NCBI GenBank assembly: GCA_013286365.1
Contig: JABDFY010000012.1
Coordinates: 1 to 57,690, forward strand
Origin: Alphaproteobacteria bacterium
GTDB taxonomy: Bacteria; Pseudomonadota; Alphaproteobacteria; UBA9219
Length of the DNA stretch: 57,690 nt
Direction: 5' to 3'
Part shown: one piece after another, positions 12,130 to 21,739 of the stretch
How the letters are laid out: the number at the start of each line of letters is the position of its first letter
Numbering within the stretch: position 1 is the first letter of the stretch
Notes under the pieces: generated by a model
Databases searched by the model: none
Seen by the model: only the letters and a program-made list of their open reading frames with translations
What the model was told of the DNA's origin: nothing
Made by a program: the position numbers and the translations under genes

Positions 12130-12444
12130 ATGCGTATTTATTGCACTGATATGGAAGGCACTGAGAAAGAGTTGGTCGCTACTGAGGAATGGAGCGTGAT
12201 GGAGATTATTCGCGAAGGCGGGATCCCCATTTTAGCCCAATGCGGCGGCTCTTGTGCCTGTGCTACATGTCATATTTATGTTGATCCAGCCTGGAAAAGT
12301 AAAATTCCTGAGCCAACAGAAGAAGAAATTGGTATGCTGGATGGTGCCTTTGAGGTTACACAGGATTCACGGCTTGCCTGCCAAATCATTTTTAATAAAA
12401 ATCTCGATGGCATGAAAATTAAACTGGGACCAGGGTCAATATGA
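12130..12444 (+). CDS. Adrenodoxin-type 2Fe-2S ferredoxin
   Basis: 104 aa. Cluster ligands are visible as CGGSCACATC (C-x5-C-x2-C) and the fourth cysteine in RLACQI. MDGMKIKLGP-like ending and the acidic EPTEEEIGML helix are typical of ISC/adrenodoxin ferredoxins that donate electrons to oxygenases or Fe-S assembly. It lies immediately after the reductase gene and nine bases before the DUF1476 gene, so the three genes look like one operon and the reductase is its likely partner. Confidence 0.93.
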   Translation: MRIYCTDMEGTEKELVATEEWSVMEIIREGGIPILAQCGGSCACATCHIYVDPAWKSKIPEPTEEEIGMLDGAFEVTQDSRLACQIIFNKNLDGMKIKLGPGSI

Positions 12445-12453
12445 GGAAAGATC

Positions 12454-12777
12454 ATGAGCGAATTTAATGAGCGCGAAAAAGGATTTGAAACTGGATTTGA
12501 AATTAGTGAGGAATTAAAATTCAGGATAGCTGCGCGGACGGCTAGACTTTTTGGTTTATGGGCGGCGGCGCAAATGGGTTTTAAAGACGATGAGGCGGAA
12601 GCTTATGCCAATAAAATTGTTGATCTTGATTTAACTAAGTCTGGGCATAGCGGACTGCTCGAGGCCATTGCTAAGGATCTTATGAGCAAAGGCATTACTT
12701 TTACGCAGCATCGTCTTACGCGAGAGATGGAAGCCCTTAAATTTGAGGCTCGTGAACAGGTTATGACGGGGCGATAG
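12454..12777 (+). CDS. DUF1476 protein, F1-ATPase zeta-subunit-like inhibitor
   Basis: 107 aa helical protein restricted to alphaproteobacteria. The family pattern FNEREKGFETGFE, AARTARLFGLWAAAQMGF and the ending REQVMTGR are all recognisable. In Paracoccus the homologue (zeta subunit) binds and inhibits the F1-ATPase through its N-terminus. GAGGAAAG precedes the start. In many alphaproteobacteria this gene neighbours purB, and here purB is 0.7 kb away, which supports the assignment. Confidence 0.9.
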   Translation: MSEFNEREKGFETGFEISEELKFRIAARTARLFGLWAAAQMGFKDDEAEAYANKIVDLDLTKSGHSGLLEAIAKDLMSKGITFTQHRLTREMEALKFEAREQVMTGR

Positions 12778-12961
12778 GATTGAGTGGAGCAAGCTTAACC
12801 TTAACGTCAGTTTTGGTGCGTTTTCAAATGCCTAGATCTGAAGGTAGCGTGAAAGTATATTTCGGGTTATAAAGGCTTTACAGCCTCTTTTCAGCAACTT
12901 ATCATCCAAAAACATTAATTTTGACGTGTAAATTCATTTTTGATTCTACGGATTATGATCG

Positions 12962-13171
12962 ATGAGCGAAAGCCAAATTGCCTCGAGTTTGCTTGATTTC
13001 AAAACGCTTGAGACGCGATTTGGTCGAGAAAATGCCCGTTCAATTCTGCGAACCCTTGAACAGTTTGAAGGGATCAGGGCTGAGTGCGTCACGCGGCTGT
13101 CGTATGAGCAGCGATTGCAAAATGTGTTCCGCGCTATGAGCGAGAACATGCGCTATCAAACCAGGCATTAA
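12962..13171 (+). CDS. Small unrecognised protein, 69 aa
   Basis: A short, polar, probably helical protein (FKTLETRFGRENARSIL, EQFEGIRAECVTRL). I do not recognise it. There is only a weak ribosome site; the start is supported mainly by its coupling to the following 104-aa gene, which begins 11 bases after its stop. The pair lies between the DUF1476 gene and purB. Confidence 0.55.
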   Translation: MSESQIASSLLDFKTLETRFGRENARSILRTLEQFEGIRAECVTRLSYEQRLQNVFRAMSENMRYQTRH

Positions 13172-13182
13172 CGTAGGTCCTC

Positions 13183-13497
13183 ATGTACTATGAAGAATTA
13201 AACCAACATTATGGCTCAAACATTGCCTTGCGCATTAGGCATGAACTGAGCGCGAGCGAATTTGATATGTTAACAATCGAAGATCTGCCCGCCTATTTAT
13301 CGATGTTCGCCGAACTTGCAGAGAAGGAATACCAGTCCCGTATCGACAATCCATTTATTAATGAGGAACTTGGCGCTGCACGTGATACGTACGTAGAAGT
13401 GTTGCACATGCGTTGGCGCGAGGCAGAAGAGCTTGCCTTTCTGGTGCTTGCCCATGACGAAGATAGCCATCTCAAGCGTCGCGCCGGGGCCGAGTAA
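13183..13497 (+). CDS. Small unrecognised protein, 104 aa
   Basis: An acidic helical protein (YLSMFAELAEKEYQSRI, RWREAEELAFLVLAHDEDSHL) with no signal peptide. AGGT lies before the ATG. It is coupled to the 69-aa gene upstream, and its stop abuts the purB stop on the other strand. No family is recognised. Confidence 0.6.
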   Translation: MYYEELNQHYGSNIALRIRHELSASEFDMLTIEDLPAYLSMFAELAEKEYQSRIDNPFINEELGAARDTYVEVLHMRWREAEELAFLVLAHDEDSHLKRRAGAE

Positions 13498-14817
13498 TCA
13501 TTTTTTATCGGTTTCTAAAACACGTTTCCAGATAGTTCGCGCATGACGAACGTAGAATTTTAGATCAAAACAGGCGGCGAGTTCTTTTGGCTTCAAATAT
13601 TTCCTAATTTTCTTATCGGATCTAAGGCGATCTTGAAAATTTTCCAATTTACCGTTCTGTAAATTAGACCAAACAGCCATGGCATTGGATTGCACGTGTT
13701 GATAGGCATCTTCTCGGCTCATGCCGGTTTGAGTAAGTGCTAAAAGAACGCGCTGTGAAAAGTGCAAGCCACCCAGGGATTCGAGATTGGCTTTAATGCG
13801 TTTCGGGTAGACCACCATATCTTTGATTAAGCCCGTAAGGCGCGTAAGGGCAAAATCAAGCGCTAGCGTGGCATCGGGTGCAAAAATGCGCTCGACGGCC
13901 GAATGTGAAATATCGCGTTCATGCCAAAGGGCTACATTTTCCAACGCCGGCGTTACTGACGCGCGCACGATCCGCGCGAGCCCTGTCAAGTTTTCGGCCA
14001 GTACTGGATTACGTTTATGGGGCATGGAACTTGAGCCTTTTTGCCCTTTGGCGAACGGCTCTTCGGCTTCACGTACTTCACTACGCTGTAAATGACGTAT
14101 CTCGAGGGCTAGATTCTCAACAGAACTCGCGATGACACCAAGGGTGGCGAAAAACATTGCATGACGATCACGTGGGATTATTTGTGTTGATATCGGCTCT
14201 ACTTTTAGGTCGAGTTTTTTAGCTACATGCATCTCAACACGCGGATCGATGGTGGCAAAAGTACCTACTGGACCCGAGATTGCGCATGTCGCTATATCTT
14301 GGCGCGCCGCAAGCAGGCGTCGGCGTGCCCGTGCAAAGGCGGCATAGTGGCTGGCAAACTTGAGGCCGAAGCTCGTGGGTTCGGCATGGATACCGTGACT
14401 ACGACCGATGGTAATAATCGGCAGAGTTTCCTCAACTCGCTTCTTAAGGACGCGCAGTAAACCTTCAATATCAGACAGCAATATATCGGCAGCTTCCTTC
14501 AGCTGAACGGAAAAAGCCGTATCGAGAATATCGCTCGATGTCATGCCTTGATGGACAAAGCGTGCGTCGGGGCCGATTGATTCGGCCAAATTCGTTAAAA
14601 ATGCCAGAACATCGTGGCGCGTCTTTTTTTCGATCTTTTCGATACGCTTAATGTTCCACTTACCCTTTTTCCAAATTGTTTTGGCAGCTGACAAGGGAAT
14701 AACGCCAAGCTCAGCCTGGGCATCGCAAGCATGTGCTTCAATTTCAAACCAGATCCGCAACCGGTTTTCCGGCTCCCAGATCCGTGACATTTTGGGGCGT
14801 GAATAACGTGCAATCAT
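13498..14817 (-). CDS. purB: Adenylosuccinate lyase
   Basis: Catalyses two beta-eliminations in purine synthesis (SAICAR to AICAR, adenylosuccinate to AMP). 439 aa, normal length. Visible motifs include HQGMTSSDILDTA, GRSHGIHAEPTSFGLK (catalytic histidine region) and the fumarase/aspartase-superfamily signature GSSSMPHKRNPVLAE containing the catalytic serine. The N-terminus MIARYSRPKMSRIW is the typical alphaproteobacterial start. It is convergent with the two small genes upstream in coordinates, their stops being adjacent. Confidence 0.97.
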   Translation of the reverse strand: MIARYSRPKMSRIWEPENRLRIWFEIEAHACDAQAELGVIPLSAAKTIWKKGKWNIKRIEKIEKKTRHDVLAFLTNLAESIGPDARFVHQGMTSSDILDTAFSVQLKEAADILLSDIEGLLRVLKKRVEETLPIITIGRSHGIHAEPTSFGLKFASHYAAFARARRRLLAARQDIATCAISGPVGTFATIDPRVEMHVAKKLDLKVEPISTQIIPRDRHAMFFATLGVIASSVENLALEIRHLQRSEVREAEEPFAKGQKGSSSMPHKRNPVLAENLTGLARIVRASVTPALENVALWHERDISHSAVERIFAPDATLALDFALTRLTGLIKDMVVYPKRIKANLESLGGLHFSQRVLLALTQTGMSREDAYQHVQSNAMAVWSNLQNGKLENFQDRLRSDKKIRKYLKPKELAACFDLKFYVRHARTIWKRVLETDKK

Positions 14818-14934
14818 GTCCAGTTAACTGAACAGAGAAAGTCAGTCGTTTCGCGTAAGTAGGGTAGAGAACAAATCAGCAAAACGCCGTTCACCCCTCT
14901 TATTTGAAATTTTGCAACCGACATTCCTGTTTGC

Positions 14935-15339
14935 CTAAAACTTATAGCCAGCGCAGAGTGATCCACCACCTGCCAGGGGCATGCGGCCCGAGCAATTGGT
15001 GACTTCCCAGCCGCGCGCACGCATGCATTCAGCCACGACAAGGCTCGGCTGTTGCATGCAATCGCCCTCATCGTCGGGTGTGACGATGATACTTGTTTCA
15101 GCGAGGCGTTGCTTATCGGGCTGAAACTCGGTCATTTCTGGTTGTGTTACGTTGCGTGGAAATATTCCGCAATTACATTGGCTGATATCAAAGTCGAGTT
15201 TCCTTTGCGCTTTATCGAGCGGCATTTCGATATTGGGATCACTAATCGGTCGCCAAAATTCGGCGATGTTCGATGAACAGGCGACAAGCGCCATAATGAG
15301 CAAACAGGACAACTGCAGGACAAGTCGTTGACGCGGCAT
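14935..15339 (-). CDS. Predicted lipoprotein, 134 aa
   Basis: The N-terminus has a basic start (MPRQRLV), a hydrophobic stretch and a lipobox ALVAC, so it is probably lipidated at Cys21. The mature part contains several cysteines (QCNCG, DCMQ, ECMRARGWEVTNCSG); the ECMRARGW piece is typical of small envelope lipoproteins of unknown function. 135 bp separate it from purB on the same strand; it may share its transcript. Confidence 0.72.
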   Translation of the reverse strand: MPRQRLVLQLSCLLIMALVACSSNIAEFWRPISDPNIEMPLDKAQRKLDFDISQCNCGIFPRNVTQPEMTEFQPDKQRLAETSIIVTPDDEGDCMQQPSLVVAECMRARGWEVTNCSGRMPLAGGGSLCAGYKF

Positions 15340-15516
15340 GAGAAAAGCCCCTTCTGAAGAATCGGGTCATCATCAGCGATTCCAGGCTTTCGTGCAACCC
15401 CAAGCTTAAAGCCCGCCCGCTAGCCATTACCCGTTGTTGGCTCATAAGGTCATAGGAGAACCGACCCATAGCCGGGAGCACCGCATAATGAAGCCCAAAG
15501 GCTACCCTTTAAGGGC

Positions 15517-16335
15517 TCAAGTCATCACATAAGGTGGGTGATGGTAACCTTTAGGGGATTGGGTAAATATCTCATAGCCGGTTTCTGTGACAGCAATGGA
15601 ATGTTCGAACTGAGCCGAGAGCGACTTATCCTTGGTTACTGCTGTCCAGTTGTCAGATAGAATTTTAACATCGAATTTTCCGGCATTGATCATGGGTTCG
15701 ACGGTAAAAAACATGCCCGCCTGAAGTAGTTCTCCTTCGCCTGGGTTACCAAAATGTAAGACAGAAGGGGCAGTATGAAAGATTTTACCAACGCCATGGC
15801 CGCAGAAATCACGGACAACGGAAAAACGTTCCTTTTCAGCATAGTTCTGAATAGCATGGCCAATATCACCCAGCGTGGCGCCAGGCTTAATGACTTCAAT
15901 GCCACGCATCATAGCTTCATAAGTAACATCAACGAGGCGTCTGGCTTTAAGACTGATTTTATCGCCGACTAAAAACATGCGACTCGTGTCGCCGTGCCAC
16001 CCATTCAGAAGTGGCGTCACGTCTATATTTACGATATCGCCATTTTCAAGACGTTTGTCGCCAGGTATGCCATGACAAACGACGTGATTTGGAGAAATAC
16101 AGACTGATTTTGGAAATCCGCGATAGCCAAGCGGTGCCGAGATAGCGCCGTGATCTCGGGTATACTGATCGCAAAGGCGGTCCAACTCATCAGTCAAAAC
16201 CCCGGGTTGGACATAAGGTGTGATGTAATCAAGAAGCTCAGCTGCCAAGCGTCCCGCTTTACGCATAGCGACGAAGTCTTCTGGGCCGTGGCATTCGATT
16301 GATGGCGACGGTAAATCTTCGAGGGCTTCTTGCAT
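15517..16335 (-). CDS. map: Methionine aminopeptidase type I
   Basis: Removes the initiator methionine from nascent proteins. 272 aa. The metal ligands are recognisable: Asp in NIDVTPLLNGWHGDTSRMF (two aspartates), His in GHGVGKIFH, and glutamates in FTVEPMIN and the final AQFEHSIAVTETGYE. HVVCHGIPGD carries the conserved substrate histidine. Its ATG overlaps the stop of the upstream unknown gene by one base, so it is translationally coupled to a two-gene paralog pair. Confidence 0.96.
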   Translation of the reverse strand: MQEALEDLPSPSIECHGPEDFVAMRKAGRLAAELLDYITPYVQPGVLTDELDRLCDQYTRDHGAISAPLGYRGFPKSVCISPNHVVCHGIPGDKRLENGDIVNIDVTPLLNGWHGDTSRMFLVGDKISLKARRLVDVTYEAMMRGIEVIKPGATLGDIGHAIQNYAEKERFSVVRDFCGHGVGKIFHTAPSVLHFGNPGEGELLQAGMFFTVEPMINAGKFDVKILSDNWTAVTKDKSLSAQFEHSIAVTETGYEIFTQSPKGYHHPPYVMT

Positions 16336-17021
16336 TAAATCGATCCGCCCGGCTTAAAATTAACCTGCACGCCCATGCGTTCATGTTGTTGCATACTGGT
16401 GGCCAGGCTCTGTTGCGAAGCTGCAGCCATCATGGCTTGGCCGTAATCTGTAGGAGCTCTATTAGATGAACTTTTTTCGGCAACGAGAAGGTTATTGACG
16501 ATACCTGGAAGACCGCCATCGACGACCTTGCCGCTGCGGATACCTTCGTCTTGCCGCGCTTTGGGGCCCCAAAAAAGTTCGGCGATACGCGTATCGCCTG
16601 ATTTTTTCTTTTTCTTTTTCTTGGGCAAGCCAGTTTCTTCATCGAATTCTTCTGGCTCATTTGGATCGTCCCACTTACATTCTTGCCAGGTCACCTGAAG
16701 AAAATCCTGCAGTGAGCTCGACATAAAAGGAAGATTTACAAGTAATTCACGGAACAGCTGAGCGGCATTAAAAATGGCTTCTTCTTCAAGTTTTTTTAAC
16801 TCGCTCTTTTCTTCATCCGTCTTCGTACCTTTGCGGGCGGCGACAACAGGAACCATGCAATTGTCTTTAAGCCTTTTAGCCCAATCGCTGGCCAAATCAC
16901 TGCGTTCGGTTTCCCCATGTTCTTTGTATAGCTCCGCCATTGTGCGGAGACGCTTGACGAAGCATTCCGACCAGTACCACCAATCATTAAAGGGTGCGCG
17001 TTGACTATATGTAGTTGCCAT
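16335..17021 (-). CDS. Unrecognised protein of a paralogous pair, 228 aa
   Basis: I do not recognise the family. It shares the layout of the next gene upstream: an N-terminal aromatic helix (NDWWYWSECFVKRLRTMAELY), a middle region, and a C-terminal signature LFWGPKARQDEGIRSG followed by DGGLPGIVNNLL. Between them it carries an acidic stretch and a seven-lysine run, encoded by T-rich repeats at about 16601-16621. The last 40 residues are Gln/Met/Ala-rich. No signal peptide or membrane segment. Stop and map start overlap by one base. Confidence 0.7.
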   Translation of the reverse strand: MATTYSQRAPFNDWWYWSECFVKRLRTMAELYKEHGETERSDLASDWAKRLKDNCMVPVVAARKGTKTDEEKSELKKLEEEAIFNAAQLFRELLVNLPFMSSSLQDFLQVTWQECKWDDPNEPEEFDEETGLPKKKKKKKSGDTRIAELFWGPKARQDEGIRSGKVVDGGLPGIVNNLLVAEKSSSNRAPTDYGQAMMAAASQQSLATSMQQHERMGVQVNFKPGGSI

Positions 17022-17094
17022 AGACGTAATTTGTGACGTCGCCGGGAGGTTTGCAAGCCCCCCGTTAGAGTCGCGTCGTTATCAATATTTTGAG

Positions 17095-17721
17095 TTAATC
17101 GACCCGTCCGGCAGAGCGCAGGCTTCGGCTGTTCTTTTCGCCCCAACGACGAGAAACTTCATCGTCATGACGATGTGGTTCTAGACCCATTTCAGCCTCG
17201 GTTGCGATGCGTAGCGGGCGCGTATCACCCATTTGTTCGCGTTCAAGCAGATCCTGAAGCTTTTGAGGGAGGCGCCCATCGGCTGTGTAGCCGCTGCCTA
17301 TACCTTCGGCCTCAATACCATTTGGTCCACGAAAAAGTTCATTTGCCAAACGGCCATTACATTTGTCTTGCCATGGTGATTTAAGAAGCTTTTGCATATC
17401 GCCAGATAATTCAGGTAAGCGGCGAAGGACATCAGTCAGAGGCGATATCAAGCTCCCAATGATTTGATCGTCGTGCTGAGCATGATCGGCTTGGACTGAA
17501 AGGGCCACGGGCGTTTGGCTATCGGCGAGAGTGAAGATATGGCGCAGCAAATCCACAGTCTGCGAGGTTTTAAACTGGCGGCCGATTTGGGGCAAAAAAA
17601 CGTCCTTATGTGGCGGATTGCTATAAATTTGTACACAAGTAGACAAGCGTTCAATGACAACGCCTGTCCAGTGCATCCACTCTGCATAAGCGGGTCTTAG
17701 TATATTTTCTTTGTCGTTCAT
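17095..17721 (-). CDS. Unrecognised protein of a paralogous pair, 208 aa
   Basis: Paralog of the following gene: AEWMHWTGVVIERLSTCVQIY at the N-terminus and LFRGPNGIEAEGIGSG then DGRLPQKLQDLL near the C-terminus align with it in order and spacing. It lacks the lysine run and ends in a basic Arg/Ser-rich tail. It heads the three-gene run leading to map, 73 bp before the second paralog. Function unknown; the aromatic first helix and the GP..EGI.SG motif are what a profile search should target. Confidence 0.7.
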   Translation of the reverse strand: MNDKENILRPAYAEWMHWTGVVIERLSTCVQIYSNPPHKDVFLPQIGRQFKTSQTVDLLRHIFTLADSQTPVALSVQADHAQHDDQIIGSLISPLTDVLRRLPELSGDMQKLLKSPWQDKCNGRLANELFRGPNGIEAEGIGSGYTADGRLPQKLQDLLEREQMGDTRPLRIATEAEMGLEPHRHDDEVSRRWGEKNSRSLRSAGRVD

Positions 17722-18074
17722 ATTTCTTAACCCAAAAACTCTATTAAGAAGAGTTTATCACAAATACCGAAAAATGGCAACGGAACTTAGCGTTTATCGC
17801 TTTAAATTTTGTTATTATTGTGTTTTTTGCCAAGATTACTGACAATTTTTTTGGCTCAAAAATGAGTAAGCGTTAATAAGCGCGTATGTAAGCTTAAGCG
17901 AATGAAGTGCTTTCAGTCCCCGTTGCCCTGGTCATTTTCACACATGCTTCAGCATTCCGTGCATCGCCTTGGCAACGCCAATGCTTAACTGCGCTTTGGA
18001 GTAAGAATTTATGCGATAAATGAGTTCCAGAGTGAATGATTGATTATGAGGATCGCTATTGGTAAAGGTAAAGC
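17722..18074. other. Intergenic region, 353 bp
   Basis: This divergent region must hold promoters for the paralog pair (left) and the Cys-rich secreted protein (right). I see a short inverted repeat ACTCT/AGAGT at 17738-17754 and a ten-codon open frame from 18046 whose TGA overlaps the ATG at 18075, a possible coupling leader. Nothing else is recognisable. Confidence 0.4.
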
Positions 18075-18551
18075 ATGAGCAAATTTTCCTTTTCTATTGC
18101 CCTTACTATCATTTTAGTACTAGCCCTTTTCCCGATGCTTGCGCGCGCCTGCGACGCGTCAACTGATACTTGTCCACCGAAAAAAGTTGTACCGGCAGCC
18201 TCTGGTTGCGCGAATGACGGCGATCCGGGCTGCCCACCAATGGGGATAGCTGTTGCTATAAACCCTACAAATTTTGTTGCTTCTTTGCCACCCGAACAGA
18301 GGGTATGCCAGAAAGACGAAGACTGTGCCTTCATTAGTATAACCTGTTCAACTTGTTGCCCTGATCTCAGCAATTCAGCTTCGGTCAATAAGGCATTTGC
18401 CAATAACTATCAGAAACTCGGCATATGTAGTGAAGATCATATTCGGTCTTGTGGCGTGCCAGAATGTGGCCTGATGGGGCCGGCTGCTATTCCTATATGC
18501 TCGGGAGGCTCCTGCATGATCGTTATGCGTCCACCACTCCGTAACCCCTAG
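18075..18551 (+). CDS. Secreted cysteine-rich protein, 158 aa
   Basis: A signal peptide (FSFSIALTIILVLALFPMLARAC) precedes a mature domain with about sixteen cysteines, including CSTCC and patterns such as CQKDEDC and CGVPECGL, suggesting a disulfide-stabilised periplasmic or extracellular protein. The CQKDEDCAFI start of the domain recalls small 'eight-cysteine' envelope proteins, but I cannot name a family. It stands alone between the paralog pair and aroC. Confidence 0.68.
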   Translation: MSKFSFSIALTIILVLALFPMLARACDASTDTCPPKKVVPAASGCANDGDPGCPPMGIAVAINPTNFVASLPPEQRVCQKDEDCAFISITCSTCCPDLSNSASVNKAFANNYQKLGICSEDHIRSCGVPECGLMGPAAIPICSGGSCMIVMRPPLRNP

Positions 18552-18586
18552 TGCGCATAAACGAGAATTACGCACAAAATCTACGT

Positions 18587-19684
18587 CTAATACTTTTTTT
18601 CATCATCGAGTACACCGCGCATCGCGCGTTGTCGCAATAAATGGTCAGCCAAAACGCAGGCCATCATGGCTTCGCCAACTGGAACTGCGCGAATACCAAC
18701 ACATGGATCATGCCGTCCTTTGGTGGTTATGTCCGTATTCTTTCCATGGACATCAACTGTCTGGCGCGGCTGAAGTATAGAGCTTGTTGGCTTTACGGCA
18801 AAGCGCACAACGACATCTTGGCCACTTGATATGCCACCAAGAATGCCACCAGCATGGTTCGAGAGAAATGAAACCTTGCCATTTTTATCCATCCTCATTT
18901 CATCGGTATTGTCTTCACCAGCTAATTCTGCGGTGGCAAATCCATCGCCTATTTCAACAGCTTTTACGGCATTAATCGACATCATGGCGCGAGCTAAATC
19001 GCTATCTAATTTATCATAAACCGGCTCGCCAAGACCCGCGGGGACACCTTGTGCAACGATTTCGATAATGGCCCCAGCGGATGATCCTTGTTTGCGTATA
19101 ACATCGAGAGTGTTAGCCCACTTTGTGACAGCCTCCTTATCGGGACTGAAGAAAGGGTTATTGTCGATCTCTTCCCAATCCCAATTGCCTCGATTTATTT
19201 TTTGCGTGCCGATTTGAATGACGGCACCACGAATAGTTACGCTGGGACCGAGAATTTTACGTGCAACCGCGCCAGCAGCAACGCGGCAAGCCGTTTCGCG
19301 CGCGGAAGATCGTCCGCCGCCACGGTAATCGCGAATGCCGTATTTAACCCAATAAGTGTAATCGGCATGTCCTGGACGAAATTTGTCTTTAGTATCGTCG
19401 TAATCCTTTGAACGAGCGTCAGTGTTCTCGATCAACATGCCGATAGGTGCACCAGTTGTTGTTCCTTCAAAAACGCCAGACAAGATTTTAATCTGATCGG
19501 CTTCTTGGCGTTGGGTCGTATATTTTGACTGCCCGGGTTTGCGGCGATTAAGCCAGGGCTGAATGTCGGCTTCGCTCAAGGGAATAAGCGGTGGGCAGCC
19601 GTCAATGGCTAGCCCAATAGCCGGCCCATGGCTTTCGCCCCAAGTCGTAAACCGAAAGAGTGAGCCGAAACTGTTACTGGCCAT
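18587..19684 (-). CDS. aroC: Chorismate synthase
   Basis: Last step of the shikimate pathway, EPSP to chorismate, using reduced FMN. 365 aa. All three family signatures are present: [19 protein letters not shown] near the N-terminus, [21 protein letters not shown] in the middle, and [10 protein letters not shown] with [15 protein letters not shown] toward the C-terminus. It starts five bases after the fabI stop, the same fabI-aroC pairing found in many alphaproteobacteria. Confidence 0.97.
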   Translation of the reverse strand: MASNSFGSLFRFTTWGESHGPAIGLAIDGCPPLIPLSEADIQPWLNRRKPGQSKYTTQRQEADQIKILSGVFEGTTTGAPIGMLIENTDARSKDYDDTKDKFRPGHADYTYWVKYGIRDYRGGGRSSARETACRVAAGAVARKILGPSVTIRGAVIQIGTQKINRGNWDWEEIDNNPFFSPDKEAVTKWANTLDVIRKQGSSAGAIIEIVAQGVPAGLGEPVYDKLDSDLARAMMSINAVKAVEIGDGFATAELAGEDNTDEMRMDKNGKVSFLSNHAGGILGGISSGQDVVVRFAVKPTSSILQPRQTVDVHGKNTDITTKGRHDPCVGIRAVPVGEAMMACVLADHLLRQRAMRGVLDDEKKY

Positions 19685-19689
19685 TTTGT

Positions 19690-20550
19690 TTAGCCTTGAG
19701 CGTTAAAATTGCTGAGGAGCTCGCCAAGTTGTTTGGTTTCGTCGACAGCCATCATACCCACGGTGTGATAGCCAGCATCAACATGCAAAATCTCTCCCGT
19801 CATACCGGTGCCGAGATCACTTAAGAGATAGAGCGCCATATTGCCAACTTCTGAAGTCGTAACATTGCGTTTAAGTGGTGAGTTAATTTCGTTCCATTTA
19901 AGGATGTAACGGAAGTCACCAATACCACTCGCAGCCAGTGTTTTTATCGGCCCGGCTGAGATGGCATTAACACGAATGTTTTTGCTGCCAAGATCCACAG
20001 CAAGATAACGCACGCTCGCCTCAAGTGCGGCTTTGGCTACGCCCATCACATTATAGTGAGGCATGACGCGCTCCGCACCGATGTAACTCAACGTCAGTAG
20101 ACTGCCGCCGTTATTCATCAGCGGCACCGCGCGTTTACAGAGCGAAGTAAACGAATAGCAGGAAATGTCCATGGTACGCAGAAAATTGGCGCGCGTGGTA
20201 TCGACATAATGGCCGTCGAGTTCGTTCTTATCGGAAAACGCAATACAATGGACGAGAAAATCCAAATTGCCCCATTTATCTTTTAGATTGGCGAATAGAC
20301 TATCGATGCTATTTTCGTCCGATACATCACAAGGCATGATAATTTTTGATCCGACCGATTCAGCCAAAGGCATAACGCGTTTTAGCAAAGCATCGCCCTG
20401 ATAAGTAAAGGCGAGCTCAGCGCCATGCTGGGCAGCCACATTGGCAATCCCCCAAGCAATCGAACGATCGTTGGCAACACCCATAACTAATCCACGCTTA
20501 CCAGCCATGAGCTTACTGGTTACGGGGGCGGAAGAATCTGAAATTGTCAT
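19690..20550 (-). CDS. fabI: Enoyl-[acyl-carrier-protein] reductase (NADH)
   Basis: Reduces trans-2-enoyl-ACP in fatty-acid elongation. SDR fold: [13 protein letters not shown] binds NAD, and the active site appears as [22 protein letters not shown] (the Y-x6-Y-x6-K style FabI arrangement, with Tyr and Lys present). Start placed at 20550, because GAGG lies six bases upstream; a start five codons earlier is possible. A four-gene insertion (zapE, puuD-like, synthase-like, rpsD) separates it from the dnaJ-like gene that usually lies near it. Confidence 0.95.
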   Translation of the reverse strand: MTISDSSAPVTSKLMAGKRGLVMGVANDRSIAWGIANVAAQHGAELAFTYQGDALLKRVMPLAESVGSKIIMPCDVSDENSIDSLFANLKDKWGNLDFLVHCIAFSDKNELDGHYVDTTRANFLRTMDISCYSFTSLCKRAVPLMNNGGSLLTLSYIGAERVMPHYNVMGVAKAALEASVRYLAVDLGSKNIRVNAISAGPIKTLAASGIGDFRYILKWNEINSPLKRNVTTSEVGNMALYLLSDLGTGMTGEILHVDAGYHTVGMMAVDETKQLGELLSNFNAQG

Positions 20551-20624
20551 TACATCCTCATTCATTAGTCATAGGATCTAATCTACACGATTGATTTTTC
20601 TGGTCAAATACGGTTTGACAGTGC

Positions 20625-21731
20625 ATGGCTAATTCTCCACGCGATCTATATCACGCCCGCCTCATGTCTGGTGAGTTGCGCGCCGATCCGGCACAAGCCG
20701 AGATGGCCGCAATCCTGCAAATTCTGGCTGAACAGCTCGAGGGCTATAGGCCTGCGTCGCCCGGCATCCTTTCGGGCTTGTTGAAGTCGAAAAAATCGGC
20801 AGTGGTTCATGGTCTATACCTTTATGGGGATGTCGGACGCGGAAAGTCCATGCTCATGGATCTATTTTTTGATTGTGTAAACGTAGCTAAAAAGCGTCGC
20901 GTTCACTTTCATCAATTCATGTTGGAGATACACGCGCGTCTGCATCGGTTGGGAATGCAAACTGATGAAACGGAAAATGTCATAACGCGTTTGGCCGGAG
21001 AAATTGCGGACGATGCTTTCTTATTATGTTTCGACGAATTTCACGTCAGCAATATTGCCGATGCCATGATATTGGGGCGTCTTTTCTCTGCTTTGTTCGA
21101 TGCCGGCGTCGTGATTGTGACGACATCGAATTGGCCGCCAGAGGAACTCTACAAAAATGGGCTTCAACGCGATCGATTTTTGCCGTTTATTGATTTAATA
21201 AAATCGCATATGACCATACATCGTTTGGCTGGCGCCATTGATCACCGCTTTGAACAAATGCGCGGCCTTGAAAACTATTTTTATCCGCTTGGCAACAATG
21301 CAACTGAAAAGCTCAAAGATATTCTGTTGCAACTGATCGACGGTGCCGAACTTGATCCGGTTCAGTTGCCCGTGCAAGGCCGGATTGTGACTATTCCTTG
21401 TGCGGCTAAAGGCGTTGCCTATTTCACATTCGATGCTTTATGCAGACAGCCCTTGGGAGCGGCCGAATACGTTGCTATCGCGGAGTGTTTCCATACGCTT
21501 CTTTTGGATGGTGTGCCGCACTTCAATGCCGAGCAACGTAACGAGATTGTGCGATTTACAACTTTGATTGATGCCCTCTATGAAGCCAAGGTAAAATTCT
21601 TCATGACCGCCGAAGGCCCTCCCGAGCAGCTCTGCCCTTTGGGCGAGCAGGCCTTTGATTTTCAGCGTACGATCAGTCGACTGGTCGAGATGCAGAGCGA
21701 AGAATATCGCCATCTTCCGCATTTAGCCTAA
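20625..21731 (+). CDS. zapE: Cell division protein ZapE (AFG1-like ATPase)
   Basis: 368 aa P-loop ATPase. Walker A is YGDVGRGKSMLMDLF and Walker B is LLCFDEFHVSNIADAMIL; RRVHFHQFMLEIHARLH is the family block between them. ZapE associates with the divisome under stress; the mitochondrial homologue AFG1 acts in inner-membrane protein turnover. In many alphaproteobacteria it precedes mdh, but here it is 12 kb away, on the other strand from fabI. Confidence 0.93.
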   Translation: MANSPRDLYHARLMSGELRADPAQAEMAAILQILAEQLEGYRPASPGILSGLLKSKKSAVVHGLYLYGDVGRGKSMLMDLFFDCVNVAKKRRVHFHQFMLEIHARLHRLGMQTDETENVITRLAGEIADDAFLLCFDEFHVSNIADAMILGRLFSALFDAGVVIVTTSNWPPEELYKNGLQRDRFLPFIDLIKSHMTIHRLAGAIDHRFEQMRGLENYFYPLGNNATEKLKDILLQLIDGAELDPVQLPVQGRIVTIPCAAKGVAYFTFDALCRQPLGAAEYVAIAECFHTLLLDGVPHFNAEQRNEIVRFTTLIDALYEAKVKFFMTAEGPPEQLCPLGEQAFDFQRTISRLVEMQSEEYRHLPHLA

Positions 21732-21739
21732 CCGGCAAG

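Noticed and set aside
16601..16621. TTTTTC repeats as a regulatory microsatellite
   Set aside because: They lie inside the coding frame of the second paralog and encode its lysine run in the minus strand.
18056..18403. Long opposite-strand frame over the Cys-rich gene
   Set aside because: It lacks a ribosome site and has no coherent protein character; the plus-strand gene has a signal peptide and cysteine pattern.
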